Assembly (NCBI GenBank): GCA_900550395.1 | Contig: URSD01000008.1 | Coordinates: 1-64,000, forward strand | Source: an uncultured Porphyromonadaceae bacterium | Lineage (GTDB): Bacteria; Bacteroidota; Bacteroidia; Bacteroidales; Muribaculaceae | Direction: 5' to 3' | DNA length: 64,000 bases | In this document: piece after piece, positions 55,906 to 64,000 of the stretch | Numbering within the stretch: position 1 is the stretch's first letter | Layout of the letters: every line of letters starts with the position of its first letter | Translations under genes and position numbers: made by a program | The notes under the pieces: generated by a model | What the model was told of the DNA's origin: nothing | The model's database searches: none | Seen by the model: only the letters and a program-made list of their open reading frames with translations

Positions 55906-57477
55906 ATGATGAAAAAACTACTCTTAACGGCCGCTTTCGCGGTCCTCGCCGCCGGCGCCGCATCCGCCGCCGTCACCATCGGCGAAACCTCCTATAACAC
56001 TATTGGCGATGCTGTCAAGGCTGCAAAAGCAGGTGATGTAATTAAATTTGACGGTACTCAAGAAGTAAATGACCGTCTGACAATTGGCGTAGATCTCACC
56101 ATCGAAGGTAGTGCAGATGCCACCATCAAGATGACAAATGCCGGCAAAGCCCTTCTTCTTGTAAACAACAGCGCAAATGCTACTGTAAACAATGTCATCT
56201 TCGATGGCAACGACCTTACTCTCACCAACAACAAGCCAGTTGAAATAGCTAACGCTGCTGCATCGGCAACATTCACCAACTGCACATTCAAGAACTTCAA
56301 TGCTCAGCGAGTTATCTTTACACAGAAAAAGACAACACTCACGGGCGTAAAGATGGAAAATTGCACCATTACAGCGAACAGCAACGGTGGCTACTGGGCT
56401 GAGGTATTTGTCGGTTCGGGCAATAACAACGTAACTATTGCGGGAGAATCAAGCTACACCCTGATGCTTGAGAAGAACAACGCCGTTACAGCAGGCGAGG
56501 CTCTCTCCGGCAATATCGAAATTATTCCCGTCTACACTGCCGGCGCAACTCTCGTGAAGGGTTGCACTGATACAAGCATCTTCTCGCTGCCCGAAGGTGC
56601 TCCCGAAGGATACAAACTGGCCGCCGAAGGTGGCAACATCGTTCTCGCATTTGAGAAAATGGTCGTAAAGAACGAGACGACCGGCGTGGAATACTCTTCA
56701 CTGATGGCCGCTTATAATGCAGCCGAAGACAATCAGACGCTTGTTGTGCTTGAAGACGTAACTCTTGGCGACCGTATTCTCAACGCAAAAAGGAATCTCG
56801 TAATCAAAGGTCTGACACCCGAAGTTAAGATAACGAAGACATTCACCGGAAAGCTTTTCTTCTGCGCCGACAAGGGCAATCTTACACTTCAGGATCTTGT
56901 CCTTGATTGCGACAACAAGGCGACCTCAACACCTGAGCTGGAAGTCAATGTAACAAACTTCTATATTACAAATGTTAAGATTATCAATTCCGTTTCATCG
57001 AATTGCCTCCTCAATATTAAGTCCGGTAATAAAAACGGCATTCTCAACGGTTTCACACAGGAGAATTGCACAGGCGGAATCAATGTATCGGGTGTCCTTC
57101 AGATGCAGGGCAACAACAACGTTCCTGTCACCGTTGCTGATGGCGGAAGTATAAAGGTTATTGGCGAACTCACCAACGAACAGCCCATTGAGATTACACT
57201 TCCCGCAACCGCAAAAGCAGATGACTTAGCAATCAGCGGAACCACTGCTTACAGAAAATTCCACCTTACTAACGAGGGCCTCTATCTCGTACCCGACGCA
57301 AATGGCGAGAATCTTATTCTCAGCGTGAACAAGCCCACCGGCATCGAAGACATCACCGTCGACGAGAACGCTCCCGTAGAGTACTTCAACCTCCAGGGCG
57401 TACGTGTAGCCAACCCCGAAAACGGCCTTTATATCCGTCGTCAGGGCGGCAAGGCCACCAAGGTGTACGTCAAGTAA
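55906..57477 (+). CDS. Secreted beta-helix protein with T9SS-like C-terminal signal
   Basis: A 523-residue exported protein. A signal peptide (to about residue 22, ASA) is followed by a right-handed beta-helix of pectate-lyase-like coils (repeated N-T-NNV-FDGN, FTNCTFKNF, MENCTI). The last ~75 residues contain GIEDITVDENAPVEYFNLQG and GLYIRRQGGKATKVYVK, which resemble type IX secretion sorting domains (YNLQG, G-Y--- -GK--K). Residues 25-450 are encoded by DNA noticeably richer in A/T than the flanking PUL, and codon use changes again at the tail. No catalytic residues are recognised. It may bind or adhere to glycan. Confidence 0.65.
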   Translation: MMKKLLLTAAFAVLAAGAASAAVTIGETSYNTIGDAVKAAKAGDVIKFDGTQEVNDRLTIGVDLTIEGSADATIKMTNAGKALLLVNNSANATVNNVIFDGNDLTLTNNKPVEIANAAASATFTNCTFKNFNAQRVIFTQKKTTLTGVKMENCTITANSNGGYWAEVFVGSGNNNVTIAGESSYTLMLEKNNAVTAGEALSGNIEIIPVYTAGATLVKGCTDTSIFSLPEGAPEGYKLAAEGGNIVLAFEKMVVKNETTGVEYSSLMAAYNAAEDNQTLVVLEDVTLGDRILNAKRNLVIKGLTPEVKITKTFTGKLFFCADKGNLTLQDLVLDCDNKATSTPELEVNVTNFYITNVKIINSVSSNCLLNIKSGNKNGILNGFTQENCTGGINVSGVLQMQGNNNVPVTVADGGSIKVIGELTNEQPIEITLPATAKADDLAISGTTAYRKFHLTNEGLYLVPDANGENLILSVNKPTGIEDITVDENAPVEYFNLQGVRVANPENGLYIRRQGGKATKVYVK

Positions 57478-57514
57478 GCACCTCCCTTCTCATAGAAAGA
57501 TAGTATAGACAACG

Positions 57515-57552
57515 AGGCGCAGAGGATTCCCCATCCCCTGCGCCTTCTTATT
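57515..57552 (+). terminator. Terminator after the beta-helix gene
   Basis: AGGCGCAGAGG (57515-57525) pairs with CCCCTGCGCCT (57535-57545), followed by TCTTATT. Confidence 0.75.
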
Positions 57553-57571
57553 CCCCTGTCCTCCACTTTGT

Positions 57572-57853
57572 ACGGCTCGATGCACACGGGGTCGTCGTAT
57601 GCACCGGCGCCATAGACTTATTTGTATGGCCGGAGGCCATGGATTTTGTTAACCGCGGGCACTTGTGCCCGTGGCCCGAGCCTCCCTCACGCGTTCAGCC
57701 CCGGAGGCGGCTGCATTTACATGCATTCTGATAGATGTGTTGTTCAGCCGCCTCCGGGGCTGCTCCTATTTTTATCCCATCACCACGGGCGCAAGCGCCC
57801 GCGGCTAACAAAATCCATGGCCTCCGGCCATATCCCTATGCTGGCGCCATTCT
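57572..57853. repeat. Transposase-less palindromic element (derivative of the RAYT element)
   Basis: Nested units run D-A-B-C and then their inverses. A is ATGGCC-gga-GGCCAT (57625-57640), B has the hairpin CGGGCAC-tt-GTGCCCG (57641-57674), C is CAGCCCCGGAGGCGGCTG (57696-57713), and C', B', A' lie at 57745-57762, 57783-57816 and 57817-57832. Only 31 bp separate C and C'. The right half, including CTATTTTTATCCCATCA, matches the right flank of the transposase-bearing element. It looks like a non-autonomous copy. Confidence 0.85.
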
Positions 57854-58069
57854 CTCAGGATAGACGTCCTTTTTAGACCATGACGCCTTAGATTGTTCCC
57901 CGGCCAGCCGCTTTATTTGTTCGGCTCGATCTCCGTTCCGGCGCATGCGCCGGCGCCATGGACTTATTTGTATGGCCGGAGGCCATAGATCTTGTTAACC
58001 GCGGGCGCTTGCGCCCGTGGCAGGAGCCATCCAAACACATTCAGCCCCGGAGGCGGCTGAAATTTCTGC

Positions 58070-58098
58070 TTGTGTTTCGATATAAATTGGTAACTTTG
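58070..58098 (+). promoter_or_regulatory. RAYT promoter, apparently leaderless
   Basis: TTG at 58070-58072, 18-bp spacer, and TAACTTTG at 58091-58098. The ATG at 58103 lies at the expected transcription start. Confidence 0.6.
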
Positions 58099-58102
58099 CA
58101 CC

Positions 58103-58546
58103 ATGAGCAAAACAAAATCTCTTCATCACATCGTCTTTGCTACCAAACAGAGAGAGATGACAATTACGGAGGCAGACAAAAAGGAGTTGTATGCTTACAT
58201 ATTAGGCATCATCCGGAACCTCAAATGCTATCTTATCCGAATAAACGGCATGCCGGACCATATTCATTTGCTCGTAGATGTAAACCCTACTGTGGCAATT
58301 GCCGATTTGGTAAAACAAATCAAACAATCAAGCAGTTACTGGATGAAATCAAGCGGTAAATTTCCTAAATTCCGCTGCTGGGGAGAGGGTTATTATGCCT
58401 TTTCAATAGCCGTTTCAGAGTTAGACAAGGTGAAGGCATATATTATCAATCAGGAAGCGCATCATGCAGGTAACAATCTGGTTGATGAGATGAAGTTCTT
58501 GGCCGATAAATACATGGTGGCATGGCACCCCAATGATTGGGAGTAG
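58103..58546 (+). CDS. REP-associated tyrosine transposase (IS200/IS605-like Y1)
   Basis: A 147-residue HUH single-strand transposase. The metal-binding pair is His53-Ile-His55 in MPDHIHLLV, and the catalytic tyrosine is most likely Tyr113 in VKAYIINQEAHH. An N-terminal HHIVFATKQRE strand and PKFRCWGEGYYAFS match the family. The length is normal and the frame intact, so it may be active. It is framed by mirrored palindrome sets and sits beside a transposase-less copy, as expected of domesticated RAYT-REP systems. Codon use is more A/T-rich than in nearby PUL genes. Confidence 0.93.
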   Translation: MSKTKSLHHIVFATKQREMTITEADKKELYAYILGIIRNLKCYLIRINGMPDHIHLLVDVNPTVAIADLVKQIKQSSSYWMKSSGKFPKFRCWGEGYYAFSIAVSELDKVKAYIINQEAHHAGNNLVDEMKFLADKYMVAWHPNDWE

Positions 58547-58744
58547 ATGCAGCCGCCTCCTGGGCTGTTCCTATTTTTATCCCATCACCACGGGCGCAAG
58601 CGCCCGCGGCTAACAATATCCATGGCCTCCGGCCATAAAGCTGTGCTGGTGCTTTTTCCCCGAGAAAGTATTTTTGATATTTCCGTATTTTTCGCCCATT
58701 GCTATTCAAAAAATATGTAACTTTGTACAAACCAATCGGCAAAA

Positions 58745-59722
58745 ATGACAAAACTATACAAAATACTTCCGGTACTGATTATGCTCGTGCTCCTTCTCGC
58801 ATCGTGCGGCGCGGAGAAGCATCCCGAGCAGCCGTGGAAAGGATATTGGTATGCCGTCACTTCCAATCCGGGTGGCGATGGCGGCAACAAACTCTATGTG
58901 CGCCTTGATTTTTATGACTCGACGGTGTGTGCCGACGGCTATGAGAATGTGCTCGGCGTGCTCACTATGACTAAGGACAGGTCGGTGTACACGCCTGTGG
59001 CGGCCGACCTTATAACCTCCGTCGACATACAGAGCCCCAAGGAGGCGCGCATCAACTACATCCAGCAGGTCACGGGGCAATTGCGCTCCGGCACGCTTAA
59101 ACGCGCCGACGACGGCTCGCTTACTTTTGTGGATGGCGAGATGCTCCGCGCGGGCAAGCCCGGAATGAAGGACAGCCCCGAGGGTGTGTACGATGTGGAC
59201 CCGGCTACTCTGGTTTTCAACAAAATCAGCGACAAGCCCAACTATAAGGAGATACCGACCTACGAGCTGGTGATGACGTTGCCCGACCGTAGCTATTATC
59301 TGCATGCCCTGATGACCGAGACGGAGGCACCTCCCTTCGGCGACGTGCAGTTGCGCTGCTATTTCCCCGATACAGACCGTGACATCAATATTACGAATGA
59401 GGTGGGCGATTCGCCACTGAATTCGCGCTTCCACGCCACTATCGTGGACTGCTGGCCGTTGCCCGGCGAGCCGGGATTGGGACTTATCATATGGTCCGGC
59501 GGCGAAGATATGCAGGAACTTACGCTATATCGCGTCAATGACCGTAATACATTCGAGGCTGTGGACTATGTGGTGGGACGTCGGCCCGACCGCTATCTCG
59601 GAGAGCAGATGCCCGACTCGGCGGCCATATGCTCGGTGGTGCGCGAGGGACGCCTCGTAAAAGTGCGCGACCCGCTGCGCCAGGAGACGCGCGTCTACGA
59701 CCTGGCCGGCAACCGCCGTTAG
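58745..59722 (+). CDS. Lipoprotein of unknown function
   Basis: A 325-residue lipoprotein (signal MTKLYKILPVLIMLVLLLAS, lipobox Cys21). The mature part is beta-rich, with WKGYWYAVTSNPGGDGGNK, LTFVDGEMLRAG and LVMTLPDRSYYLHA, and I do not recognise the fold. A TAACTTTG box at about 58720 precedes it. Its TAG stop is supplied by the left arm of the palindromic repeat beginning at 59720. Confidence 0.65.
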   Translation: MTKLYKILPVLIMLVLLLASCGAEKHPEQPWKGYWYAVTSNPGGDGGNKLYVRLDFYDSTVCADGYENVLGVLTMTKDRSVYTPVAADLITSVDIQSPKEARINYIQQVTGQLRSGTLKRADDGSLTFVDGEMLRAGKPGMKDSPEGVYDVDPATLVFNKISDKPNYKEIPTYELVMTLPDRSYYLHALMTETEAPPFGDVQLRCYFPDTDRDINITNEVGDSPLNSRFHATIVDCWPLPGEPGLGLIIWSGGEDMQELTLYRVNDRNTFEAVDYVVGRRPDRYLGEQMPDSAAICSVVREGRLVKVRDPLRQETRVYDLAGNRR

Positions 59723-59839
59723 TTTATAGTTGATAGTTTATAGGTAAGAGGGAGGGCGGCCGCAGGCCGCCCTCAGATATATACCAAGCCGCCACTATGT
59801 GGCGACCCCTCTTACCTATAAACTATCAACTATAAACTA
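59720..59839. repeat. Palindromic element with 32-bp perfect arms spanning two stop codons
   Basis: The arm at 59720-59751 is exactly inverted at 59808-59839. The arms read TAGTTTATAGTTGATAGTTT and onward to GGTAAGAGG. Between them lie two GC hairpins: GAGGGCGGC/GCCGCCCTC around 59750-59774 and CGCCAC/GTGGCG around 59790-59804. The outermost TAG of each arm is the stop codon of the lipoprotein gene and of the serine dehydratase gene. It probably acts as a bidirectional terminator. Confidence 0.9.
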
Positions 59840-61039
59840 CTTGATTACAGCCAGCCCTCCCTGAGCCGTCTCCTTGTAGAGCGAGGGAATGTCGTGGCCG
59901 GTCTGCTTCATAACCTCGACGATGCGGTCGAAGCTTACCGAATGGCGCCCGTCGCTGTAGGCCGCGTAGAGGTTGGCGTCGAGAGCGCGGGCGGCCGCGT
60001 AGGCGTTGCGCTCTATGCAGGGTATCTGCACGAGGCCGCACACGGGGTCGCACGTGAGGCCGAGATGATGCTCCAGGCCCATCTCGGCCGAATATTCTAT
60101 CTGCGCCACGGTGCCACCGAAGAGCTGCGACGCGGCTGCGGCGGCCATGGCGCATGCGACGCCCACCTCGCCCTGACATCCCACCTCGGCGCCGCTGACG
60201 CTGGCGTTGTGTTTCACCACGTTGCCGAAGAGGCCGGCCGTAGCCAGCGCGCGCAGGATGCGTTGCTCGCTGAAGCCCTTGGAGTGGTGCAGATGGTAGA
60301 GCACGGCAGGCAGCACGCCGCACGAGCCGCACGTGGGCGCCGTGACTATGCGTCCGCCCGCGGCGTTCTCCTCGCTCACGGCCAGGGCGTAGGCGTACAC
60401 CAGCCCGCGGCTGCGCAGGCTCTGGCTGTAGCCTGCGGCGTGGACATAGTAACTGACGGCCTTACGGCGCACTCCGAGGCCTCCGGGCAGCACGCCCTCA
60501 GCTTCGATGCCGCGTTCCACGGCCTCCTTCATCACCGTCCATACCTCGTGCAGGTAGTCCCAGATGCCGGCGTCTTCGTACATGTCGACGTATTCCCAGT
60601 AGCTGCGGCCGCTTTCCTCGCACCAGCGGAGTATGTCCTGAATCTTCGTCAGGGGATAAATGCTGCGTCCGGGCGAGCGTGTCTCGCCTTCCTCCACGAT
60701 GTCGCCGCCGCCTATGCTGAAGTAGGTGCGCATGGCGCTCACGTTGCCCTCGGCGTCGAGCGCCCGGAAGGTCATGCCGTTGGTGTGGAACGGCAGCACG
60801 ATGTCGGGCGCCCACAGTATTTCGGTCGGAGCCACGCGCGAGAGGACATCGCTTACGGCCACGTCGGTGAGGTGGCCGCGGCCCGTGGCGGCGAGGCTGC
60901 CGTAGAGCTTGACCTCGAAGCGGGCGGGCACGCCGACGCCGAGCAATCCGATGAATCGCTCGGCGGCTTTGCGCGGGCCCATGGTATGGGAGCTGCTGGG
61001 CCCTTGTCCTATCTTGTAGAGCTGCTTTATTGACTCCAT
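59837..61039 (-). CDS. sdaA: L-serine ammonia-lyase, iron-sulfur type, single chain
   Basis: A 400-residue enzyme converting L-serine to pyruvate and ammonia. The beta domain begins with IGQGPSSSHTMGPRKAA, and SIGGG with the catalytic alpha domain carries PTCGSCGVLPA, NASVSGAEVGCQGEVG and CDPVCGLVQIPCIERNA, supplying the cysteines for the 4Fe-4S cluster. The single-chain alpha+beta layout and length fit SdaA. Its ATG shares a base with the stop of the upstream FadL-like gene, so translation is coupled. The terminal TAG comes from the palindromic element. Confidence 0.96.
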   Translation of the reverse strand: MESIKQLYKIGQGPSSSHTMGPRKAAERFIGLLGVGVPARFEVKLYGSLAATGRGHLTDVAVSDVLSRVAPTEILWAPDIVLPFHTNGMTFRALDAEGNVSAMRTYFSIGGGDIVEEGETRSPGRSIYPLTKIQDILRWCEESGRSYWEYVDMYEDAGIWDYLHEVWTVMKEAVERGIEAEGVLPGGLGVRRKAVSYYVHAAGYSQSLRSRGLVYAYALAVSEENAAGGRIVTAPTCGSCGVLPAVLYHLHHSKGFSEQRILRALATAGLFGNVVKHNASVSGAEVGCQGEVGVACAMAAAAASQLFGGTVAQIEYSAEMGLEHHLGLTCDPVCGLVQIPCIERNAYAAARALDANLYAAYSDGRHSVSFDRIVEVMKQTGHDIPSLYKETAQGGLAVIK

Positions 61040-62670
61040 CAGAACTTGAAGCCTGTGGAAAGCACTAAGCTGCTGTTGCTGTCGTTGATGTGGCCCGTGG
61101 GCGCGGTGTAGCCGTCGAAGTTGGTGAAGGCGTGGTATTCGCCGTCACGCTTGCGGTACACATAGGCGGCATCGATGTACCACTGCTGGTAGCGGTAGCC
61201 GAGGCCTACGCTGAACTGGTTGACGGTCTTGTTGAACGTATAGGAGGGGTCGCAGCCCGTGGTATAGATGGGCAGGTCGCCGTCGGCTGCCTCGCTCTTG
61301 ACGGCGGAGCTTTGCCAGGCGTAGCCGGCGCGTACGCTGAACTGCGGCGTTACGCGGTACTCGACGCCGAGGCGCAGTGCGTTGGCGGCCTGGAAGTAGT
61401 CCTTGATGTCCTGATTGAAAGCTGTGGCCTCAACGAAGTCGTTGCCGTAGTATCCGGCCTGATGCTTTATCTTCATGTCGGGGTAGGCTATGCGCTCGTA
61501 GTCGGCGCTGATGATGGCCTGGCCTCCGAGCACGGCTGCGATGCCGATGTTGATGTGCCAGGGGGAGGTGAGGCGCGAGTCGTAGGCGTCGCCGGGGTTA
61601 TTCTCGTCGCCGGTGTATTCCGTGCCTTTCAGGGGATTGTCTTCGCTCAGGGCCGCGTTGGGGTCGGTGTATCTGTAGTTGACGTCGGAGTAGACGCTGT
61701 GCTGCAGGCGCCACCATGTGGGCGTCTTGACCGAGAGGCCGAGGCGCAGCTCGTTGATGGGCTTGAATATGAGGCCTACGTTGAAGTTCCATCCGGTGCC
61801 GCTGATGCTCTGGCCGTTGTAGAGGTCGAAGCCGCCGTCGCCGGTAGTCATGCGTCCGGAGGCAGTGGCGATGTAGGCGTTGCCGAGACTCTCGTCGTAG
61901 ACCACGCTGCGGTCGTAGCTCAGGTCGGTGATGCCGATGTTGACACCCCAGCTGACTACGTCGCTGACGTTGCCGCCGAAACTGAAGTTGTATTCGTCGA
62001 TATATCCTCGCTCATGGGCTGTGTAGTAGGCATCGCCCTGCGTCCCCTGCTGGTAGAGACCGGCGTAGCGGTCGCCCTGTGCGTTGATGGGGTTGATCAT
62101 GTAGCTGTTGTAGGCGAGGATGCTGAGCCAGTCGTTGTAGAGGCCTGTGGTTGGCGCCGGGTCGAAGTATGGATTATAGTTGTCGCCGAAGTCCATGTCC
62201 TTGTAGTAGACTCCGTTGGCGGTAGTATATGATGCTATGTAGTTGCTCAGCGAGGTATCAAGGGTGGGATTGTAGCCGTTAGTGATGCGGTTGAAGCTTG
62301 CCTTGCGGTTGTAGCTGGCTCCCCAGGCGAAGGTGCGCAGGGCGCCGTCGAGGCGCACCACGCCCACGTAGCCGAAGTTGTTGCAGAAGGCCTTGGTCTG
62401 CTTCTCCGTGCCGTTGGTCGATTCGTAGTTGCGGAAGTTGATGTCGAGGGTGGCTCCGATTTCGCTGCTGCGGTAGACGCCCAGCGCTGCCGGGTTCTGC
62501 CCCACTGCCGAGAGGTCGCCGCCCAGGGCGGTGAAAGCTCCGCCCATGCCGAGGAAGCGCGCGGTGCCGCGCAGCTCGGTCTGCGTCAGGTTGTAGGCGT
62601 CGACGGCGCTCTGTGCCAGCATTGCCGCCGGCAGGGCGAGGGCTATGGCGGGAACGAGTATTTTCTTCAT
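61039..62670 (-). CDS. FadL/OmpP1-type outer-membrane barrel protein
   Basis: A 543-residue outer-membrane protein. The signal peptide is followed by GTARFLGMGGAFTALGGDLSAVGQNPAALGVY, which contains the FadL-like GxxxA-P-NPA-L pattern. Amphipathic strands fill the rest and the protein ends LVLSTGFKF. FadL relatives pass hydrophobic compounds. Bacteroidales homologues are usually of unknown substrate. It lies between the Trp/Gly/Arg-rich gene and sdaA, all on the minus strand. Confidence 0.85.
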   Translation of the reverse strand: MKKILVPAIALALPAAMLAQSAVDAYNLTQTELRGTARFLGMGGAFTALGGDLSAVGQNPAALGVYRSSEIGATLDINFRNYESTNGTEKQTKAFCNNFGYVGVVRLDGALRTFAWGASYNRKASFNRITNGYNPTLDTSLSNYIASYTTANGVYYKDMDFGDNYNPYFDPAPTTGLYNDWLSILAYNSYMINPINAQGDRYAGLYQQGTQGDAYYTAHERGYIDEYNFSFGGNVSDVVSWGVNIGITDLSYDRSVVYDESLGNAYIATASGRMTTGDGGFDLYNGQSISGTGWNFNVGLIFKPINELRLGLSVKTPTWWRLQHSVYSDVNYRYTDPNAALSEDNPLKGTEYTGDENNPGDAYDSRLTSPWHINIGIAAVLGGQAIISADYERIAYPDMKIKHQAGYYGNDFVEATAFNQDIKDYFQAANALRLGVEYRVTPQFSVRAGYAWQSSAVKSEAADGDLPIYTTGCDPSYTFNKTVNQFSVGLGYRYQQWYIDAAYVYRKRDGEYHAFTNFDGYTAPTGHINDSNSSLVLSTGFKF

Positions 62671-62710
62671 AGCAAAATAGTTGTGTTCGTTTGGTTATGC
62701 TAAGATGTAA

Positions 62711-62745
62711 ACGATTTTCCGGGCATGATTGTTCCGGAAAATCGT
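62711..62745 (-). promoter_or_regulatory. 12-bp perfect inverted repeat in the gap before the FadL-like gene
   Basis: ACGATTTTCCGG (62711-62722) and its complement (62734-62745) form a hairpin between the two cistrons. No U-tract follows, so it may be an mRNA processing or stability element. Confidence 0.5.
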
Positions 62746-62768
62746 GTGTAAGTCAGCAGGTGTCGCTA

Positions 62769-63998
62769 TCAGTGGCGTCCGCGGCTTCCTCCGCCGCCTC
62801 CGCTATGGCCACCTCCGCTATAGCCTCCGCCGCTGTGACCGCCTCCGTAGCTGCTGCGGCCGCTGTTGAAGCTGCCCGAGCTGCGTGTCGGCGACGAGTT
62901 GCGGCTGCTGTTGTAGCTGCCTGAGCTGCGGGTGGACGAGGAGCTGCGGTTGCTGTTGTAGATGCTGCGGTCGGCCGAGGCGTTGCGTGCGCTGTTGATG
63001 CTGCGTGAGCCGGAGACGCGCCGCGTCGACTGTATGTCGCGCGACCCGACGGATGCGCGGCGGTCGCCGAGTACTGTGCCGGGACGGGCCGAGCCGTAGC
63101 GTCCGCGTCCTGTGCTTGTGGTGATGCCGCCTATACCGGTGTTTCCGGGACGTGTGCCGGCTCCGGGACGGTAGATGCCGGTGCTGCCGCTGCCGGGACG
63201 TGCTGCCGAGGCGTGGCTGCCGTTATAGCCGGGACGTCGGCCTGTGGTAGTAGCCATGCCTGAGCCGGCTGTGGGACGTCGGCCGGTGTGCGAGCCGGGG
63301 CTCGACGGACGCCAGGCGTGGTTGCCCCTTCCGGGACGGTGGCCGGGAGGCGGCAGTGCGGGTCCCCATCCCCTGGAGGGTCCCCAGCCCCACGACGGGC
63401 CCCATGCGCCGGCCCAGCCCCAGTAGGGGTCGTACCATCCGCCCCATCCCCAGTTCCAGCTCCAGCTCCATGAGGGTCCCCAGCCATAGCTGTAGGGCGA
63501 CCAGAAGGGAGAGTACCAGGCGTTATAGCGCCAGCTCCAGGACGGCCCCCACCAGTCCCAGGGGTCGATGTTGATTACGTTCACGTTGATGGTCGTGGGC
63601 TGCTCTGTGGCGTAGTAGTATTCTTCCAGCTCCTCGTCGCCGCTGCCGCTGACGATTTCGGGATTGTGGAAGCGCTCAATGCGGCGCGTGTAGGTGAAGT
63701 CGGCGTCGTCGTTGGCCGCGGCGAGGGTGTCGCTTGCGGCAGGAGTGTGCCGGTTGTATGCGTCTACGTCCATGTCGAGGCCTGCGCCGGGTGCCGGAGT
63801 GTAGGTGTCGGCGGCGGGATAGTCGGCGCTTTGGCCGGCGTTGCCGGTAATGTAGGCGGGTTTGGTCTTCTGCACCGGCTTAGGCGTGGCTTTGCGGGCC
63901 TTGTCGGCGTTGTAGTATATGTCGTCCTCATAGTCCTGCGCGGCGACGGGGAGTGCCAGCGCGGCCATGCCGACGAGCAGAGGGAATAAATGTCGCAT
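62769..63998 (-). CDS. Exported Trp/Tyr/Gly/Arg-rich low-complexity protein
   Basis: A 409-residue secreted protein of unknown function. The signal peptide (to about residue 20) is followed by a mixed region. Residues about 145-215 are remarkably aromatic (repeats such as DPWDWWGPSW, WSWNWGWGGWYDPYWGW), a Pro/Gly/Arg-rich stretch comes next, and the tail is made of Ser-Arg and Gly-Gly-His words ending GGGGSRGRH. The composition suggests an intrinsically disordered or surface-associated polymer-like protein. The frame is complete, with ATG at 63998. Its operon partner is a FadL-like barrel. Confidence 0.7.
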   Translation of the reverse strand: MRHLFPLLVGMAALALPVAAQDYEDDIYYNADKARKATPKPVQKTKPAYITGNAGQSADYPAADTYTPAPGAGLDMDVDAYNRHTPAASDTLAAANDDADFTYTRRIERFHNPEIVSGSGDEELEEYYYATEQPTTINVNVINIDPWDWWGPSWSWRYNAWYSPFWSPYSYGWGPSWSWSWNWGWGGWYDPYWGWAGAWGPSWGWGPSRGWGPALPPPGHRPGRGNHAWRPSSPGSHTGRRPTAGSGMATTTGRRPGYNGSHASAARPGSGSTGIYRPGAGTRPGNTGIGGITTSTGRGRYGSARPGTVLGDRRASVGSRDIQSTRRVSGSRSINSARNASADRSIYNSNRSSSSTRSSGSYNSSRNSSPTRSSGSFNSGRSSYGGGHSGGGYSGGGHSGGGGGSRGRH

Positions 63999-64000
63999 TT

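Larger units (their letters stand above)
57921..58655 (+). mobile_element. RAYT element framed by inverted palindrome sets
   Basis: D (57921-57960), A (57971-57986), B (57987-58020, hairpin CGGGCGCTTGCGCCCG) and C (58042-58059) precede the transposase gene. C' (58550-58567), B' (58588-58621), A' (58622-58637) and a partial D' follow it. The inverted set is the same as in the neighbouring copy at 57572. REP-associated tyrosine transposases recognise such hairpins. Confidence 0.85.

Overview
The window comes from a GC-rich member of the Bacteroidales; a Muribaculaceae-type gut bacterium fits best. The evidence is the SusC/SusD pair, two propeller/AraC one-piece regulators, a DUF6377-like regulator, a T9SS-like C-terminal tail, the near absence of Shine-Dalgarno sequences and many Bacteroidetes promoters (TTTG, about 20 bp, TAnnTTTG). 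Family names rest on reading motifs in the sequence; no database search was run.

Layout. (1) 1-430: an IS21-like terminus and gene-free DNA. (2) 9735-431, minus: a six-gene operon of TPR protein, outer-membrane barrel, CpsB/YwqE-type phosphatase, tsaC, sugar transferase and ClC channel. (3) 9874-16139, plus: mutL and a DUF6377-like regulator, then a broken DUF6150-like gene, a structured RNA candidate, a perfect 33-bp inverted repeat, rplU-rpmA and an exported protein. (4) 16147-17824, minus: an SRPBCC-like protein with a structured leader, and an AT-rich Abi_2/HEPN defence gene. (5) 22870-18112, minus: a membrane AraC regulator followed by a GH31 glycosidase, with a paired operator between them. 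(6) 28334-22874, minus: malY-like aminotransferase, aroA, small membrane protein, metal ABC permease and recQ, divergent from pnp (28465-30687). (7) 30872-36893: a lidless Hsp70, a GrpE-like factor and a 776-residue repeat-bearing membrane protein form one operon, divergent from a TIR/zinc-ribbon protein. This is the best candidate in the window for an undescribed system. (8) 36896-55791: trmD, then a polysaccharide utilisation locus (DUF4861-like, heparinase II/III lyase, GH97, GH88, regulator, orphan ECF sigma, SusC, SusD, Ig-like surface lipoprotein, alginate-lyase-family lyase). (9) 55906-57477: a beta-helix protein with a T9SS-like tail. (10) 57572-58655: a REP-associated tyrosine transposase (RAYT) inside nested palindromes, next to a copy with no transposase. 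(11) 58745-63998: a lipoprotein, then a convergent operon of Trp/Gly/Arg-rich exported protein, FadL-like barrel and L-serine dehydratase. A palindromic element supplies the stop codons of both convergent genes there.

How the genes work together. The PUL reads as uptake and depolymerisation of an acidic, uronate-containing glycan. Two lyases cut it, GH88 removes the unsaturated uronate, GH97 removes an alpha-linked neutral sugar, and SusCD imports oligosaccharides. The first operon joins capsule or exopolysaccharide export functions to housekeeping genes. The Hsp70/GrpE/TIR block looks like a dedicated chaperone-linked stress or immune module; this is inference.
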